64,000 nt of DNA. It comes from Maricaulis sp. (GTDB lineage Bacteria > Pseudomonadota > Alphaproteobacteria > Caulobacterales > Maricaulaceae). A model generated the notes under the pieces. It was not told where the DNA came from. It did not search any database and saw only the letters and a program-made list of their open reading frames with translations. Position 1 is the stretch's first letter. The number at the start of each line of letters is the position of its first letter. Below, piece after piece: positions 42,674-51,600 of this stretch. The stretch spans positions 310,001-374,000 of the forward strand of contig NZ_JAEPNI010000001.1 in assembly GCF_017643475.1 (NCBI RefSeq), read 5' to 3'. The translations under genes were made by a program, and so were the position numbers.

Positions 42674-44230
42674 ATGTTCGACACGCTTACAGAACGACTT
42701 GGCAGCGTCTTTGACCAGCTGACCGGCCGCGGTGTCCTGAGTGAAAAGGATGTCGATGTCGCCCTGCGCGAAATCCGCGTGGCGCTGCTGGAGGCTGATG
42801 TCGCCCTGCCTGTCGTCAAGACCGCGGTCGCCCAGATCCGCGAGCGTGCCGTCGGCGAAGAGGTCATTCGCTCCATCAAGCCGGGCCAGCAGGTCATCAA
42901 GATCGTGCATGACGCGCTGGTCGACCTGCTGGGTGGCGAGGGTGAGCCGGAAGGCCTGCAGCTGGAAGGTGAACCGCCGGTCGCTATCCTGATGACGGGT
43001 CTGCAGGGTTCGGGTAAGACCACCACCTCGGCCAAGCTCGCCAAGCGCCTCAAGGATATTCACAAGAAGAAGGTCCTGCTGGCCTCGCTCGACACTCGCC
43101 GTCCGGCGGCGATGGAACAGCTGCAGCAGCTGGCGGGCCAGGTCGATGTCGGCTTCCTGCCGATCGTGGAAGGCCAGCGCGCGGTCGATATCGCCAAGCG
43201 CGCCATGACCGCCGGCAAGCTGCAGGGCTATGACGTTGTCATCCTCGACACCGCAGGCCGGACCTCGATCGATGAAGACATGATGGCCGAGGCGCATGCG
43301 ATCGCCGCCGCCACCACACCACACGAAACCCTGCTGGTCGCGGACTCGCTGACCGGCCAGGACGCCGTCGAGACGGCCAAGCGCTTCCATGAACGCCTGC
43401 CGCTGACCGGCCTGGTCCTGACGCGTATGGATGGTGATGGCCGGGGCGGTGCAGCGCTGTCCATGCGCCATGTAACCGGCCTGCCGATCAAATTCCTCGG
43501 TGTTTCCGAAAAGCCGGACGGCCTGGATGCTTTCGATGCCAAGCGCGTTGCCGGCCGTATCCTCGGTCGTGGCGATATTGTCTCGCTGGTTGAAAAGGCC
43601 GCCCAGGATCTCGACCAGGAAAAAGCCGCCCGCATGGCCAAGAAAATGGCCAAGGGCAAGTTCGATCTCGAGGATCTGCGCGAGCAGTTCGGTCAGCTGA
43701 AAAAGCTCGGCGGTCTCGGATCGATCATGGGCATGCTGCCGGGCATGAACAAGGCGGCCATGGCCCAGGCCAACGCCGCCGGCATGGATGACAAGATGCT
43801 GTCCCGCCAGGAAGCCATCATCCTGTCCATGACCAAGCAGGAACGCGCCAAGCCGGAGATTCTCAAGGCCAGCCGCAAGAGGCGGATCGCGGCCGGTGCC
43901 GGTGTTGAGGTCGCGGACGTCAACAAGCTGATCAAGATGCACCGTCAGATGGCGGATATGATGAAAAAGGCCTCCAAGAAGGGCCGCGGCGGTCTCGCCG
44001 GCATGCTCGGTGGTGGAATGCCGGGCGGCATGCCTCCGGGCGCTGGCGGCATGAACCCGGCCGATCTTGGCCAGGCGACACAGGATTTGCTGGGCGGCAA
44101 GGCCCCTGGCGGTGGCAACCAACTGCCCGGTCTCGGCTCGGGCCAGGCGCCACAAGGATTACCCGGACTGGGAGGCGGCGCGCCGCAACTCGGACCGGAC
44201 GGACTTCCGATCGGATTTCCGAAGAAATGA
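42674..44230 (+). CDS. ffh: Signal recognition particle protein Ffh
   Basis: This 518-residue GTPase has the N domain, then G1 LMTGLQGSGKTTTSAKL, G3 DTAGRTSID, G4-like TRMDGDGRGGAAL, and G5-region GVSEKPDGLDAFD, followed by an M domain with methionine/glycine-rich tail (GGGMPGGMPPGAGGM). It recognises signal sequences of nascent membrane proteins with 4.5S RNA. GAGGAAGG precedes the ATG by about 8 bases. The C-terminal extension is longer than in E. coli. It is the first gene of the ffh-rplS cluster. Confidence 0.98.
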   Translation: MFDTLTERLGSVFDQLTGRGVLSEKDVDVALREIRVALLEADVALPVVKTAVAQIRERAVGEEVIRSIKPGQQVIKIVHDALVDLLGGEGEPEGLQLEGEPPVAILMTGLQGSGKTTTSAKLAKRLKDIHKKKVLLASLDTRRPAAMEQLQQLAGQVDVGFLPIVEGQRAVDIAKRAMTAGKLQGYDVVILDTAGRTSIDEDMMAEAHAIAAATTPHETLLVADSLTGQDAVETAKRFHERLPLTGLVLTRMDGDGRGGAALSMRHVTGLPIKFLGVSEKPDGLDAFDAKRVAGRILGRGDIVSLVEKAAQDLDQEKAARMAKKMAKGKFDLEDLREQFGQLKKLGGLGSIMGMLPGMNKAAMAQANAAGMDDKMLSRQEAIILSMTKQERAKPEILKASRKRRIAAGAGVEVADVNKLIKMHRQMADMMKKASKKGRGGLAGMLGGGMPGGMPPGAGGMNPADLGQATQDLLGGKAPGGGNQLPGLGSGQAPQGLPGLGGGAPQLGPDGLPIGFPKK

Positions 44231-44754
44231 CCGCTGTTGGTTCGACATACACGCTTTCAGCGCATGAGCAGGGCTTGCTTGGCTCTCTGGTTGACGCCAA
44301 GGGGGTTATTCTCGGTCGATTGACGCATCATGACCTGAGGGCATCGGAGGCCTCAGCGGAGGCCATTTATCTGCGCCGATCCGACGATAGTTGGTTAGAG
44401 CTTTCACCTAAGTGGGTCTCGGATGCTGTAGGCAATCGGATTTCGGCGCTTCGAGTTTCCGAGGCATCGCCTGTGGTCGATGAGTGCGCGGAAATAAAAA
44501 TTTGCGATGCGTGGATCCGCGAGATCTCGATCCTGAGTGCTGCTCACCACTACAGCGAAATTGAAGTGGATTCAGGCCTGGAGCTTGTTTCTCATACTCA
44601 CGAGGTTGCCAGCATTTCAATAATGGACCCCCGTGATCATAGCGAAAAATACCTGTTGGTTCAGGGACCAAATCCCCAGTGGATGCTCGGTGGGCTTGAT
44701 GTCACTAAGCGCTCGCTGGAACTTTCGATTAAATCATCAAATTCAACACACTAG
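44227..44754 (+). CDS. Unrecognised ORF between ffh and rpsP
   Basis: This 175-residue protein starts in the ATGA overlap of the ffh stop and ends 11 bases before rpsP. It has no signal peptide or membrane helix; the end is low in complexity ([13 protein letters not shown]). Its base composition and codon use (TTA, TCA, AAA more common, GC nearer 50%) differ from the neighbours. A mixed alpha/beta protein is likely ([38 protein letters not shown]). I do not recognise a family, and this position usually has no gene. Recent acquisition is inferred. Confidence 0.7.
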   Translation: MTAVGSTYTLSAHEQGLLGSLVDAKGVILGRLTHHDLRASEASAEAIYLRRSDDSWLELSPKWVSDAVGNRISALRVSEASPVVDECAEIKICDAWIREISILSAAHHYSEIEVDSGLELVSHTHEVASISIMDPRDHSEKYLLVQGPNPQWMLGGLDVTKRSLELSIKSSNSTH

Positions 44755-44765
44755 GGAATACCAAA

Positions 44766-45212
44766 ATGGCTCTCAAAATTCGTCTCGCCCGTGGTGGCGC
44801 CAAGAAGCGTCCTTACTACCGCATCGTTGTTGCTGACAGCCGCATGCCGCGTGATGGTCGTTTCATCGAGAAGATCGGCACCTACAACCCGATGCTCCCG
44901 AAAGACGGCGAGCGTGTCACGCTCGACATGGAAAAGGTGAAGTCCTGGATCGCCAAGGGCGCCAAGCCGTCTGACCGTGTTGGCCGTTTCATCAACCAGA
45001 TCGACGCAGACGCGTGGGCCTGGGAAGCTGGCAACAACCCGAACAAGGGCAAGCCGGGCGTAAAGGCCCAGGAACGTCTCGCCGAGAAGGCCGAGAAGGA
45101 AGCCGAGCGCAAGGCTGCTGAAGAAGAAGCCAAGGCGGCTGCCGCTGAAGCTGAAGCCGCTGCTGCTGAAGCTCCGGCCGAAGAAGCTCCGGCTGAAGAA
45201 GCGTCTGAGTAA
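44766..45212 (+). CDS. rpsP: 30S ribosomal protein S16 with acidic/alanine-rich tail
   Basis: Residues 1-80 are S16 ([33 protein letters not shown]). The last ~65 residues are an extended Ala/Glu/Lys helix ([20 protein letters not shown]) ending [14 protein letters not shown]; such tails occur in several alphaproteobacteria. It belongs in the small subunit 5' domain. AGGGAATACCAAAATG gives a Shine-Dalgarno right after the preceding ORF stop. Length 148, versus ~82 in E. coli. Confidence 0.97.
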   Translation: MALKIRLARGGAKKRPYYRIVVADSRMPRDGRFIEKIGTYNPMLPKDGERVTLDMEKVKSWIAKGAKPSDRVGRFINQIDADAWAWEAGNNPNKGKPGVKAQERLAEKAEKEAERKAAEEEAKAAAAEAEAAAAEAPAEEAPAEEASE

Positions 45213-45238
45213 TTCAGGCGCTTTTGAAAGGCTGACCC

Positions 45239-45793
45239 ATGGCCAAACCTGCCGATGATCTTGTCTTCGTCGCAGCCATTGCCGGTGCGCATGGCGTGCG
45301 GGGCGAATGCAAGGTGAAGAGCTTTACCGGGGAACCGGAAGCAGCGTTTGGCTATGGGCCCTTTCTGGATGCGGCCGGCAAGGTCGTGTTCACGCCCAAG
45401 CGATGGCGTCTGGCCAAGGACGCCTTCGTTGTCGCCTTCAAGGAGCCGCTGACCCGCGAAGCGGCTCAGGCGGCTCGCGGCACCAAGCTCTTCGTTCCGC
45501 GTGAGGCTTTGCCCGCGCTGGACGAGGACGAATTCTACCACTCCGATCTGCTCGGATTGAAAGTCCAGTCCCTGGACGGCTCTCCCATGGGCCGGATCAA
45601 GGCGGTCCATGATTTCGGCGGCGGTGACCTTCTGGAAATCGTCGACACGCCCGACCGCAAGGGCGCCTGGATGATCCCCTTCACCGCAGAACAGGTCCCC
45701 CACGTCTCCATCACCGACCGCCTGGTCACAATCGCCCCTCTTGAAGAGGTGGAAGGCGACAAGGAGCGGGATGCGGAAGATGGCGGAGAATAA
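45239..45793 (+). CDS. rimM: Ribosome maturation factor RimM
   Basis: This 184-residue protein has the RimM N-domain start LVFVAAIAGAHGVRGECKVKSF and the PRC-barrel region DEDEFYHSDLLGLKVQSLDG then DFGGGDLLEI and WMIPFTAEQVPHV. It helps 30S head assembly with S19 and works with the neighbouring rpsP. AAAGG is about 8 bases before the ATG. It overlaps trmD by 23 bases. Confidence 0.96.
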   Translation: MAKPADDLVFVAAIAGAHGVRGECKVKSFTGEPEAAFGYGPFLDAAGKVVFTPKRWRLAKDAFVVAFKEPLTREAAQAARGTKLFVPREALPALDEDEFYHSDLLGLKVQSLDGSPMGRIKAVHDFGGGDLLEIVDTPDRKGAWMIPFTAEQVPHVSITDRLVTIAPLEEVEGDKERDAEDGGE

Positions 45794-46517
45794 TCCTCGA
45801 AACCCCTGGACCGCATCGGTTCTTACCCTCTTCCCGGGCGCCTTTCCGGGACCGCTGGGTGTATCAATTATTCAGACAGCTGCGAATCATGGGCTGTGGG
45901 CGCTAGAAACTGTGGACATTCGGGATTTTTCCCGTCATAAGCACCGCTCCGTGGACGACACCCCGGCCGGCGGAGGCGCTGGTATGGTGCTCAGGCCGGA
46001 TGTCGCAGCGGAAGCGATCGATGCGGTACAGTCTCGCTGGCAAGGTGAGAAACGGCCGTTGATCTATTTGACACCGCGGGGAAAGCCGCTCACCCAGGCC
46101 CGGGTTCGGGAATGGGCGGAGGGTCCGGGTGTTGTTGTATTTTGTGGACGTTTCGAGGGCCTGGATGAACGGGTCATCGAGGCCCGCGAAATGGAAGAGG
46201 TCAGTGTTGGCGATGCCGTACTGGCCGGGGGCGAGGCGCCCGCGCAGCTTCTGATCGAAGCTTGTGTGAGACTGCTCCCCGGCGTGCTTGGCGACCCGGC
46301 ATCGGCCGAGGATGAAAGTTTCGAGGGTGATCTCCTCGAATATCCTCACTACACCCGTCCGCGGGTTTGGGAGGACAGGGAGATCCCGGAAGTACTGCTC
46401 TCGGGGCACCATGGTCGGATTGAGACCTGGCGTCGGGAACAGTCGGAAGAGATTACGAAGGCGCGTCGGCCGGACCTGTACGAGAGGTTCAAGGGACGCA
46501 AGGAGAATGCACGATGA
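45771..46517 (+). CDS. trmD: tRNA (guanine-N1)-methyltransferase TrmD
   Basis: This makes m1G37 in tRNAs. It has the [20 protein letters not shown]/tRNA loop, [13 protein letters not shown] and the knotted [21 protein letters not shown] segment, with [20 protein letters not shown] 45771 has AAGGAG 4 bases upstream; ATG 45780 is the in-frame alternative that matches usual family starts. It overlaps rimM at its start and rplS at its stop (ATGA). Confidence 0.95.
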   Translation: MRKMAENNPRNPWTASVLTLFPGAFPGPLGVSIIQTAANHGLWALETVDIRDFSRHKHRSVDDTPAGGGAGMVLRPDVAAEAIDAVQSRWQGEKRPLIYLTPRGKPLTQARVREWAEGPGVVVFCGRFEGLDERVIEAREMEEVSVGDAVLAGGEAPAQLLIEACVRLLPGVLGDPASAEDESFEGDLLEYPHYTRPRVWEDREIPEVLLSGHHGRIETWRREQSEEITKARRPDLYERFKGRKENAR

Positions 46518-46909
46518 ACATGATCGAGCAGCTGGAAAAAGAAGAAGCCGCCCGCGTCCTGGGTGACAAGGAACTGCCGAAGTTCGACGCTGGTGATACC
46601 CTGCGCGTACATGTCCGCATTAAAGAGGGCAGCCGCGAGCGTATCCAGGTCTTCGAAGGCGTTTGCATCGCCAAAAACGGCGGTGGCGTGAACGAGAGCT
46701 ACACGGTTCGCAAGATCTCCTTCGGTGAAGGTGTCGAGCGTGTATTCCCGGTCTACTCGCCGCTGATCGAGCAGATCGAAGTCAAGCGTCGCGGCAAGGT
46801 CCGTCGCGCCAAGCTCTACTATCTGCGCGACCGTCGCGGCAAGTCCGCGCGTATCGCTGAGCGTACGACCGGCCACGATATCGAAAAGCGCGCTCCGAAG
46901 AAGAAGTAA
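46514..46909 (+). CDS. rplS: 50S ribosomal protein L19
   Basis: This 131-residue protein starts [20 protein letters not shown] and has [41 protein letters not shown] and [21 protein letters not shown], the complete L19 family. It starts in the ATGA overlap of trmD. The C-terminus has ~15 extra residues ([20 protein letters not shown]) compared with E. coli. It closes the cluster before a terminator. Confidence 0.98.
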   Translation: MNMIEQLEKEEAARVLGDKELPKFDAGDTLRVHVRIKEGSRERIQVFEGVCIAKNGGGVNESYTVRKISFGEGVERVFPVYSPLIEQIEVKRRGKVRRAKLYYLRDRRGKSARIAERTTGHDIEKRAPKKK

Positions 46910-46936
46910 GCGCCTTTCGCGTCACGCGATTACAAG

Positions 46937-46966
46937 AACCCGCTGGCTCTGGCCGGCGGGTTTTTT
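46937..46966 (+). terminator. Rho-independent terminator of the ffh-rplS cluster
   Basis: Ten-base stem AACCCGCTGG (46937-46946) with CCGGCGGGTT (46953-46962), one G-U pair, 6-base loop, then six Ts. Confidence 0.88.
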
Positions 46967-47088
46967 GTGTTTGTGCGTGTGATTGGTGCCCGCTCTGGCT
47001 TTGTAGCGTTCTTATCGACCCGCCATTCCTCCCCCTCACGGGCCGAGCCGTCTTGACCTCTCTGCCAACGCAAGTCCCAACTGGCGGC

Positions 47089-47793
47089 ATGACCCAATCT
47101 CTCTTCATACTGACCGGATCCGGCGTCTCTGCTGAATCCGGGCTGGGCACGTTTCGCGATACAGATGGCCTGTGGGCGAAGTTTGACTGGCGAGAACTGG
47201 CGACGCCGGAAGCCTTTGCCAGCAAGCCTGAGCAGGTGCATGCGTTTTACAATGCGCGCCGCGCGGGTCTGAAGAAGGCCAGTCCGAATGCGGCGCATCT
47301 TGCCCTGGCTGATCTGGAGAGAGCCTGGCTGGCGCGGGGTGGCGAGTTCTTGCTGGTGACCCAGAATGTGGATGACCTGCACGAACAGGCTGGGTCCGAA
47401 CGTGTTGTGCACATGCATGGCGAGCTGAAAAAGATGCGTTGTGAGCTTTGCGGCGAGGTGCATGAAGCCTTCGACGAGATCACAATGGACCTGCCCTGTC
47501 TCAATTGTCGCGAGGCGGGCGGGCTGAGGCCTCATATTGTCTGGTTCGGCGAAATGCCGATGGAGATGGACCTGATCTACGACCAGCTTGAGGCATGTGA
47601 CCTGTTTGTCGCGATCGGAACCTCGGGAACGGTCTATCCAGCCGCCGGATTCAGCCAGGTCGCGAAACAGGCCGGCGCGCGCTGCCTGGAGATCAATCTG
47701 GAGGAAACCGACACCTCTCCCCTGTTTGATGAGGCCCGGAAAGGTCTTTCTACACAGGCTGTTCCAGCCTGGGTGGCAGACATGGTGGGCTGA
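47089..47793 (+). CDS. cobB: Class III sirtuin (CobB-like) deacylase
   Basis: This 234-residue NAD-dependent lysine deacylase has GSGVSAESGLGTFRD, FYNARR with the Tyr/Arg of class III desuccinylases, TQNVDDLHEQAGS, HMHGEL, the zinc cysteines MRCELCGEVHE and LPCLNCREAGG, and IVWFGEMP. ATG 47089 begins the sirtuin homology; TTG 47053 is upstream. It is transcribed alone. Promiscuous deacetylase/desuccinylase activity is expected. Confidence 0.94.
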   Translation: MTQSLFILTGSGVSAESGLGTFRDTDGLWAKFDWRELATPEAFASKPEQVHAFYNARRAGLKKASPNAAHLALADLERAWLARGGEFLLVTQNVDDLHEQAGSERVVHMHGELKKMRCELCGEVHEAFDEITMDLPCLNCREAGGLRPHIVWFGEMPMEMDLIYDQLEACDLFVAIGTSGTVYPAAGFSQVAKQAGARCLEINLEETDTSPLFDEARKGLSTQAVPAWVADMVG

Positions 47794-47797
47794 GTCC

Positions 47798-47843
47798 TTA
47801 ATAGAGGGTTAATGTATTTCGCAGGATTTTCCCGAAAATCCTG
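47798..47843. promoter_or_regulatory. CtrA-type box followed by a hairpin, downstream of cobB
   Basis: TTAA-N7-TTAA (47798-47812) matches the CtrA full-site consensus. A perfect 9-bp hairpin CAGGATTTT/AAAATCCTG with loop CCCG follows at 47822-47843. Both lie between convergent genes, where a CtrA site would not obviously drive either. A short RNA or a weak terminator is possible. Confidence 0.4.
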
Positions 47844-47926
47844 GCAGGGGAGTCCGGATATGCGTGTGATTTCGCCAGGAAGGCGAATTCCCGTTCTCCC
47901 TGGAGGGGAATTGGGGTCTGGCCTCA

Positions 47927-48343
47927 TCAACTCTCCGCACGGTTCTCGATCCGGTGCATGTCGTCGTCTGACAGACCGAAATGATGGCCGATCTCGTGAA
48001 TGAGGACGTGCTGGATCAGATGATCCAGACGCTCGTCGCCGCGCTGTACCCACTCGGCAAGAATGGGCAGACGATAGAGGAAAATGCGATCGGGGAAGGG
48101 TTGCGCCCAGCTGATGGATTTCTGCCCCATATCAATGCCCTGGTAGAGGCCGGAGAGCTGATAGGGATCACTCATCCCGAAATGGTCGAGAACCTCCTGT
48201 TCGGCGAAATCGGAGATGAAGATCGTGATGTCGCTGGCGTTCAGCCTGAACACTTCGGGCAGTGAGTCATAGGCCCTTTGGGCCATGATCTCGAAATCGG
48301 CGGCGCTGATCGCGCGTGGGTCGGATACTTGGTGCGGGTACAT
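47927..48343 (-). CDS. Metallopeptidase-family protein (HExxH zincin)
   Basis: From ATG 48343 (138 residues) the protein has FIMAQRAYDSLPEVFR-like start (FEIMAQRAYDSLPE), then QLSGLYQGIDMG, FPDRIFLYRLPIL and the zinc motif HEIGHHFGLSDDDMHRIE. This is the small MMP-like metallopeptidase family of unknown substrate found in alphaproteobacteria. No Shine-Dalgarno is clear; ATG 48412 would add 23 residues and nearly touch mmcB. It is cytoplasmic. Confidence 0.85.
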   Translation of the reverse strand: MYPHQVSDPRAISAADFEIMAQRAYDSLPEVFRLNASDITIFISDFAEQEVLDHFGMSDPYQLSGLYQGIDMGQKSISWAQPFPDRIFLYRLPILAEWVQRGDERLDHLIQHVLIHEIGHHFGLSDDDMHRIENRAES

Positions 48344-48421
48344 GAGATTCACATAGGGATAGGGGCGCCGGGTTCCAAGAGTGAACTTGTTTTGCGAACA
48401 AAGGTAGAACATACTGGCGAG

Positions 48422-48874
48422 ATGGATCTCAACGACGTCGCCTCCGCCTCCAATCCCGATATCGATGACGCCCAGGCCCTGGCACGTGGCGCGGCGCGCC
48501 TGTTCTGGCAGCTGGGCTATAGCGCCATTCCCGAATTCATCCTTCCGGACGGACGCCGGGCGGATCTCTTCTGCGTCGGCCGCAAGGGCGAAATCGCCAT
48601 CCTGGAAATCAAGTCCGGCGTTGCCGACTTTCGTGCCGACAACAAGTGGACGGATTATTCCGAGTATTGCGACAGCTTCTATTTCGCCGTTTCGCAGCGC
48701 TTCCCGCACGACCTCATCCCGCCACAATGCGGGCTGGTGATCGCGGACGGTTTTGGCGGCGCGATTGTGCGGGAAAGCCCGCTCGACAAACTCGCCGCCG
48801 CCCGGCGCAAGGCCATCACGCTTCGATTTGCGCGTGCAGCCGCTGATCGCGTGATGCGGTCCGGAGAGGACTAG
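48422..48874 (+). CDS. mmcB: MmcB-family DNA repair protein
   Basis: From ATG 48422 this 150-residue protein contains RRADLFCVGRKGEIAILEIK then SGVADFRADNKWTDYSEYCD and FAVSQRFPHDLIPPQCGLVI, the MmcB family with a PD-(D/E)xK-like nuclease core (D, E-x-K). In Caulobacter MmcB is an SOS-independent DNA damage response protein. Its stop overlaps the convergent DJ-1-type gene by 4 bases. Confidence 0.9.
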   Translation: MDLNDVASASNPDIDDAQALARGAARLFWQLGYSAIPEFILPDGRRADLFCVGRKGEIAILEIKSGVADFRADNKWTDYSEYCDSFYFAVSQRFPHDLIPPQCGLVIADGFGGAIVRESPLDKLAAARRKAITLRFARAAADRVMRSGED

Positions 48875-49554
48875 GCCTCCGCCATTGCCTCGTTAAGCGC
48901 CGTGTCGAAATCGGCCAGGCGCGGTTCGAAACGCTGGTTCAGCAGTTTCACGATGGCAGGTGGCGCCTTGTGCGGCGAACCGGCATCAACGGGCGGGTGA
49001 GGATCATATTCCAGTCCGAGCTGGATGGCCTGGGCCATGCTCTCCCCCGCAATTTCGCGCACAATCGTCAGTGCGAAATCAATGCCGGCGGTTACGCCGC
49101 CACCCGTGAAGAGATTGCCATCACGGACCACACGTCCCTCTGTCGGTGTCGCCCCGACCCGGGCCAGCTCGTCATGATAGCTCCAGTGTGTGGTCGCTCG
49201 CTTGCCCTGCAAGAGACCGGCGGCGCCCAGGACAAAAGCTCCGGTACAGACCGAGGTGACATATTGGGCCTGGACGGCCTGGCGGCGCACGAAATCGATC
49301 AATTCGCGGTCGCGCATGGCATCATCAATCCCGAACCCGCCGGGAATGCAGATCAGATCGAGCCCCGGACAGTCGTCTATGCTGGTGGATGGCATGATGA
49401 AGGGGCCGCAGTCGGTCTGGACCGGCTGCATGGTCTTGGCGACCAGATGCACCTCGGCACCGGGCAACCGGTGCAGCACCTGCAGCGGGCCGGTGAAGTC
49501 CAGCTGGGTGAGGTTGTCAAACAGGACAAAGCCGATGCGGAAGGGAGAGGTCAT
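48871..49554 (-). CDS. DJ-1/PfpI family protein (isonitrile hydratase-like)
   Basis: This 227-residue protein has the DJ-1 nucleophile elbow VTSVCTGAFVLGAAGLLQGK with the reactive Cys, the acid-containing FVLFDNLTQLDFTGPLQVL start and the family block RATTHWSYHDELARVGATP. It resembles isonitrile hydratases and GlxA N-domains without an AraC part. It overlaps the upstream GlxA-type gene by 4 bases (ATGA), so the two form an operon. Substrate unknown. Confidence 0.9.
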   Translation of the reverse strand: MTSPFRIGFVLFDNLTQLDFTGPLQVLHRLPGAEVHLVAKTMQPVQTDCGPFIMPSTSIDDCPGLDLICIPGGFGIDDAMRDRELIDFVRRQAVQAQYVTSVCTGAFVLGAAGLLQGKRATTHWSYHDELARVGATPTEGRVVRDGNLFTGGGVTAGIDFALTIVREIAGESMAQAIQLGLEYDPHPPVDAGSPHKAPPAIVKLLNQRFEPRLADFDTALNEAMAEA

Positions 49555-50540
49555 GGCGCGACTCCGGAATAGGGGGAACGAAAACGTTCGCGGAAACGAA
49601 CAGGACTGACGCCGAGCTGGCGTGCAAAGGCGCGATCGAGGCGTTGGCAGGAACCGAAACCGGCCTCATTCGCGATCAGGGTGACAGACTGGTCGGTTTC
49701 AACCAGGGCGCGGCGCGCGGTGTCGATCCGCAGGCGTTCGACCAGTGCCGCGGGACTGATGTTCAGTTCTTCTCGGCACAGGCGCGAGAGGGTGCGCCTC
49801 GATATGCCGGCAGTCTCGCTCATGGTGTCGACAGACCAGGCTAGCGACGGTGCCCGGCGAATGGCCTCGCAGAGCTTGCCCAGGCGCGTGCCCGGGCGCA
49901 TTTGCAGATCAAGCTCGGTGGAGAATTGCGATTGCCCGCCCGAACGCATGCGCGGAACGACCAGGTGCCGGGCGATGGTCAGGGCAATGTCCCGGCCGTG
50001 ATCCAGTTCCACCAGCGCCAGGGCGAGGTCGATACCCGCCGTGACACCGGCAGACGTCCAGATCTTGCCGCTCTGGATATAGATTGCGTCAGTATCGACA
50101 GCGATGTCCGGATGCCGGTTGGCGAGTTTCTGACTGTCCCACCAGTGTGTCGTCACCCGATGCCCGGCCAGAATATCTGCTGCGGCAAGGATGAAGGCGC
50201 CGGTGCACACAGAACCAACCCGGCTTGCCTGCGACAGGGATGATTTCACGCGGGCGGTGAGCTGAACATCTTCCAGAGCCAGGTCGATTTCAGGCACCTC
50301 GCCTCCGATGGCCAGCAAGGTGTGACCTTCGGGCAGGGCGCAGGAATAGTCACCATCGGCTTCGACGGCGAGACCGGCGGAACTGGTCACTGGGCCGACC
50401 TTGCCGGAAAGAATACGCAACGCATAGGCGTCCCGGCCAAGGGCGCGGTTGGCGCCTGCAAACACGCTCACCGGTCCGGCAAGGTCCAGGAGCTGGAAGC
50501 CGGGGTAGATCAGAAAGGCAATGGTTTGCGAGCTCGACAT
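49551..50540 (-). CDS. GlxA-type AraC regulator with DJ-1 domain
   Basis: This 329-residue protein has an N-terminal DJ-1/PfpI domain (IAFLIYPGFQLLDLAGPVSVF, SVCTGAFILAAADILAG) and a C-terminal AraC double helix-turn-helix (MSETAGISRRTLSRLCREEL, then LIANEAGFGSCQRLDRAFARQLGVSP). It probably senses a small molecule related to the substrate of its coupled DJ-1 enzyme. It is the first gene of a two-gene operon with a 412-base region upstream. Confidence 0.9.
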   Translation of the reverse strand: MSSSQTIAFLIYPGFQLLDLAGPVSVFAGANRALGRDAYALRILSGKVGPVTSSAGLAVEADGDYSCALPEGHTLLAIGGEVPEIDLALEDVQLTARVKSSLSQASRVGSVCTGAFILAAADILAGHRVTTHWWDSQKLANRHPDIAVDTDAIYIQSGKIWTSAGVTAGIDLALALVELDHGRDIALTIARHLVVPRMRSGGQSQFSTELDLQMRPGTRLGKLCEAIRRAPSLAWSVDTMSETAGISRRTLSRLCREELNISPAALVERLRIDTARRALVETDQSVTLIANEAGFGSCQRLDRAFARQLGVSPVRFRERFRSPYSGVAP

Positions 50541-50952
50541 GTTGGCAGGTTATCGTGCCGGCGATTTGGCCGAAAGTGCCAGTGACGGTCAATTTGGGCC
50601 AACAGGAATGCCTGGGCGCTGCCCCGAAAAAGTGAAGGGCGGCCTGCGTTCGGACCGCCCCTCTCTTGGTCTGTCTGCTTCGTTTCGGGTCGTTCAGACC
50701 CGCAGCCCCGGCCTTGTCTCCCCGTCGGGAGAGAGCCGTGATGCTCAAATCCTTGCTGTTGAACGCCTAATGAGATGTTAACGGGGTCGGGTTTGCCCGG
50801 TGAAGGGATCGCTACCCGGCATAAGCGGACCCTTTCCACTCATCGTGGCGGGCCAGTTGGTGCAGGACGATCTCGCGATACGGAGAAACTGTGTCACACT
50901 TGCCTCGCAGCTGCCGTGCCGACAGATTGCGGGTGATGGAACGAGGTAGAGC
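50541..50952. other. 412-base intergenic region between divergent genes
   Basis: This separates glxA-type (minus) from the TetR gene (plus) and should hold both promoters. I see a weak GGGCGG/CCGCCC hairpin near 50640-50680 and a TTAAC at 50776. Small frames on either strand lack starts, family resemblance and good ribosome binding sites, so no gene is called. Confidence 0.5.
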
Positions 50953-51594
50953 GTGAACGAGCGTGCTCCGATAGAGGGTGTAAACCTGCAACGGCGGGTG
51001 GCGCCCCAACAGAAACGGTCCCAGCAGCGGATCCGCGAAATCGTCGAGGCAACCAAACGCCTGCTTGAACGCGGCGAAGGGGAGTCGATCACGACCAGCG
51101 TTGTCGCGGCTGAAGCCGGCGTGCCTGTCAGTTCCGTCTATCGCTACTTTCCCAATATCTACTCGATCCACCAGACCCTGCTGGAGGAGTACAAGTCCGC
51201 GACCGATGACATCATCGGCGAGCGCCTGAATGATCCGGAAGAGACGGAATGGCAGGTCAGCCTGACCGGTATGATTTCGGGGTTGCGAACGCTGGTTGAT
51301 GAAAACCCGTCCTATGGCGCGGTTTTGCGCCTCACCCTGACAACACACGAGCTGCGCTCGGTGCGGGAGGAATGGAATCTGCGTCTTGCAGACCAGCTCG
51401 CCAGCCGTTGGCGTGATGGTGCTGACGGGTTCTCCGGCGGAGATCCGGACCTGGTCGCCCGCATGACTGTCGAGATTTATTCGGCCGCAGAAATCCTGAT
51501 GTTTGAAAATCGGGAAAACGAGAAGAAGGCAGAAGCCATCTTCAACGAGGCGCTCATCGCGCTCCGGCGTTATCTCGGCAATTACCTGGAATAG
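50953..51594 (+). CDS. TetR-family regulator
   Basis: This 213-residue protein has the TetR helix-turn-helix RIREIVEATKRLLERGEGES then TSVVAAEAGVPVSSVYRYFPN at residues 27-70, followed by a helical ligand domain. GTG 50953 has GAGG 6 bases upstream. Neighbours are the convergent diheme cytochrome operon (its stop is 6 bases away) and divergent glxA-type genes; what it controls is unknown. Confidence 0.88.
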   Translation: MNERAPIEGVNLQRRVAPQQKRSQQRIREIVEATKRLLERGEGESITTSVVAAEAGVPVSSVYRYFPNIYSIHQTLLEEYKSATDDIIGERLNDPEETEWQVSLTGMISGLRTLVDENPSYGAVLRLTLTTHELRSVREEWNLRLADQLASRWRDGADGFSGGDPDLVARMTVEIYSAAEILMFENRENEKKAEAIFNEALIALRRYLGNYLE

Positions 51595-51600
51595 TTCAGG

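Noticed and set aside
50812..51348. Minus-strand frame antisense to the TetR gene, ending SARQLRGKCDTVSPYREIVL
   Set aside because: The short end looks protein-like but no start codon with a ribosome binding site precedes it and the rest is antisense to a clear gene.
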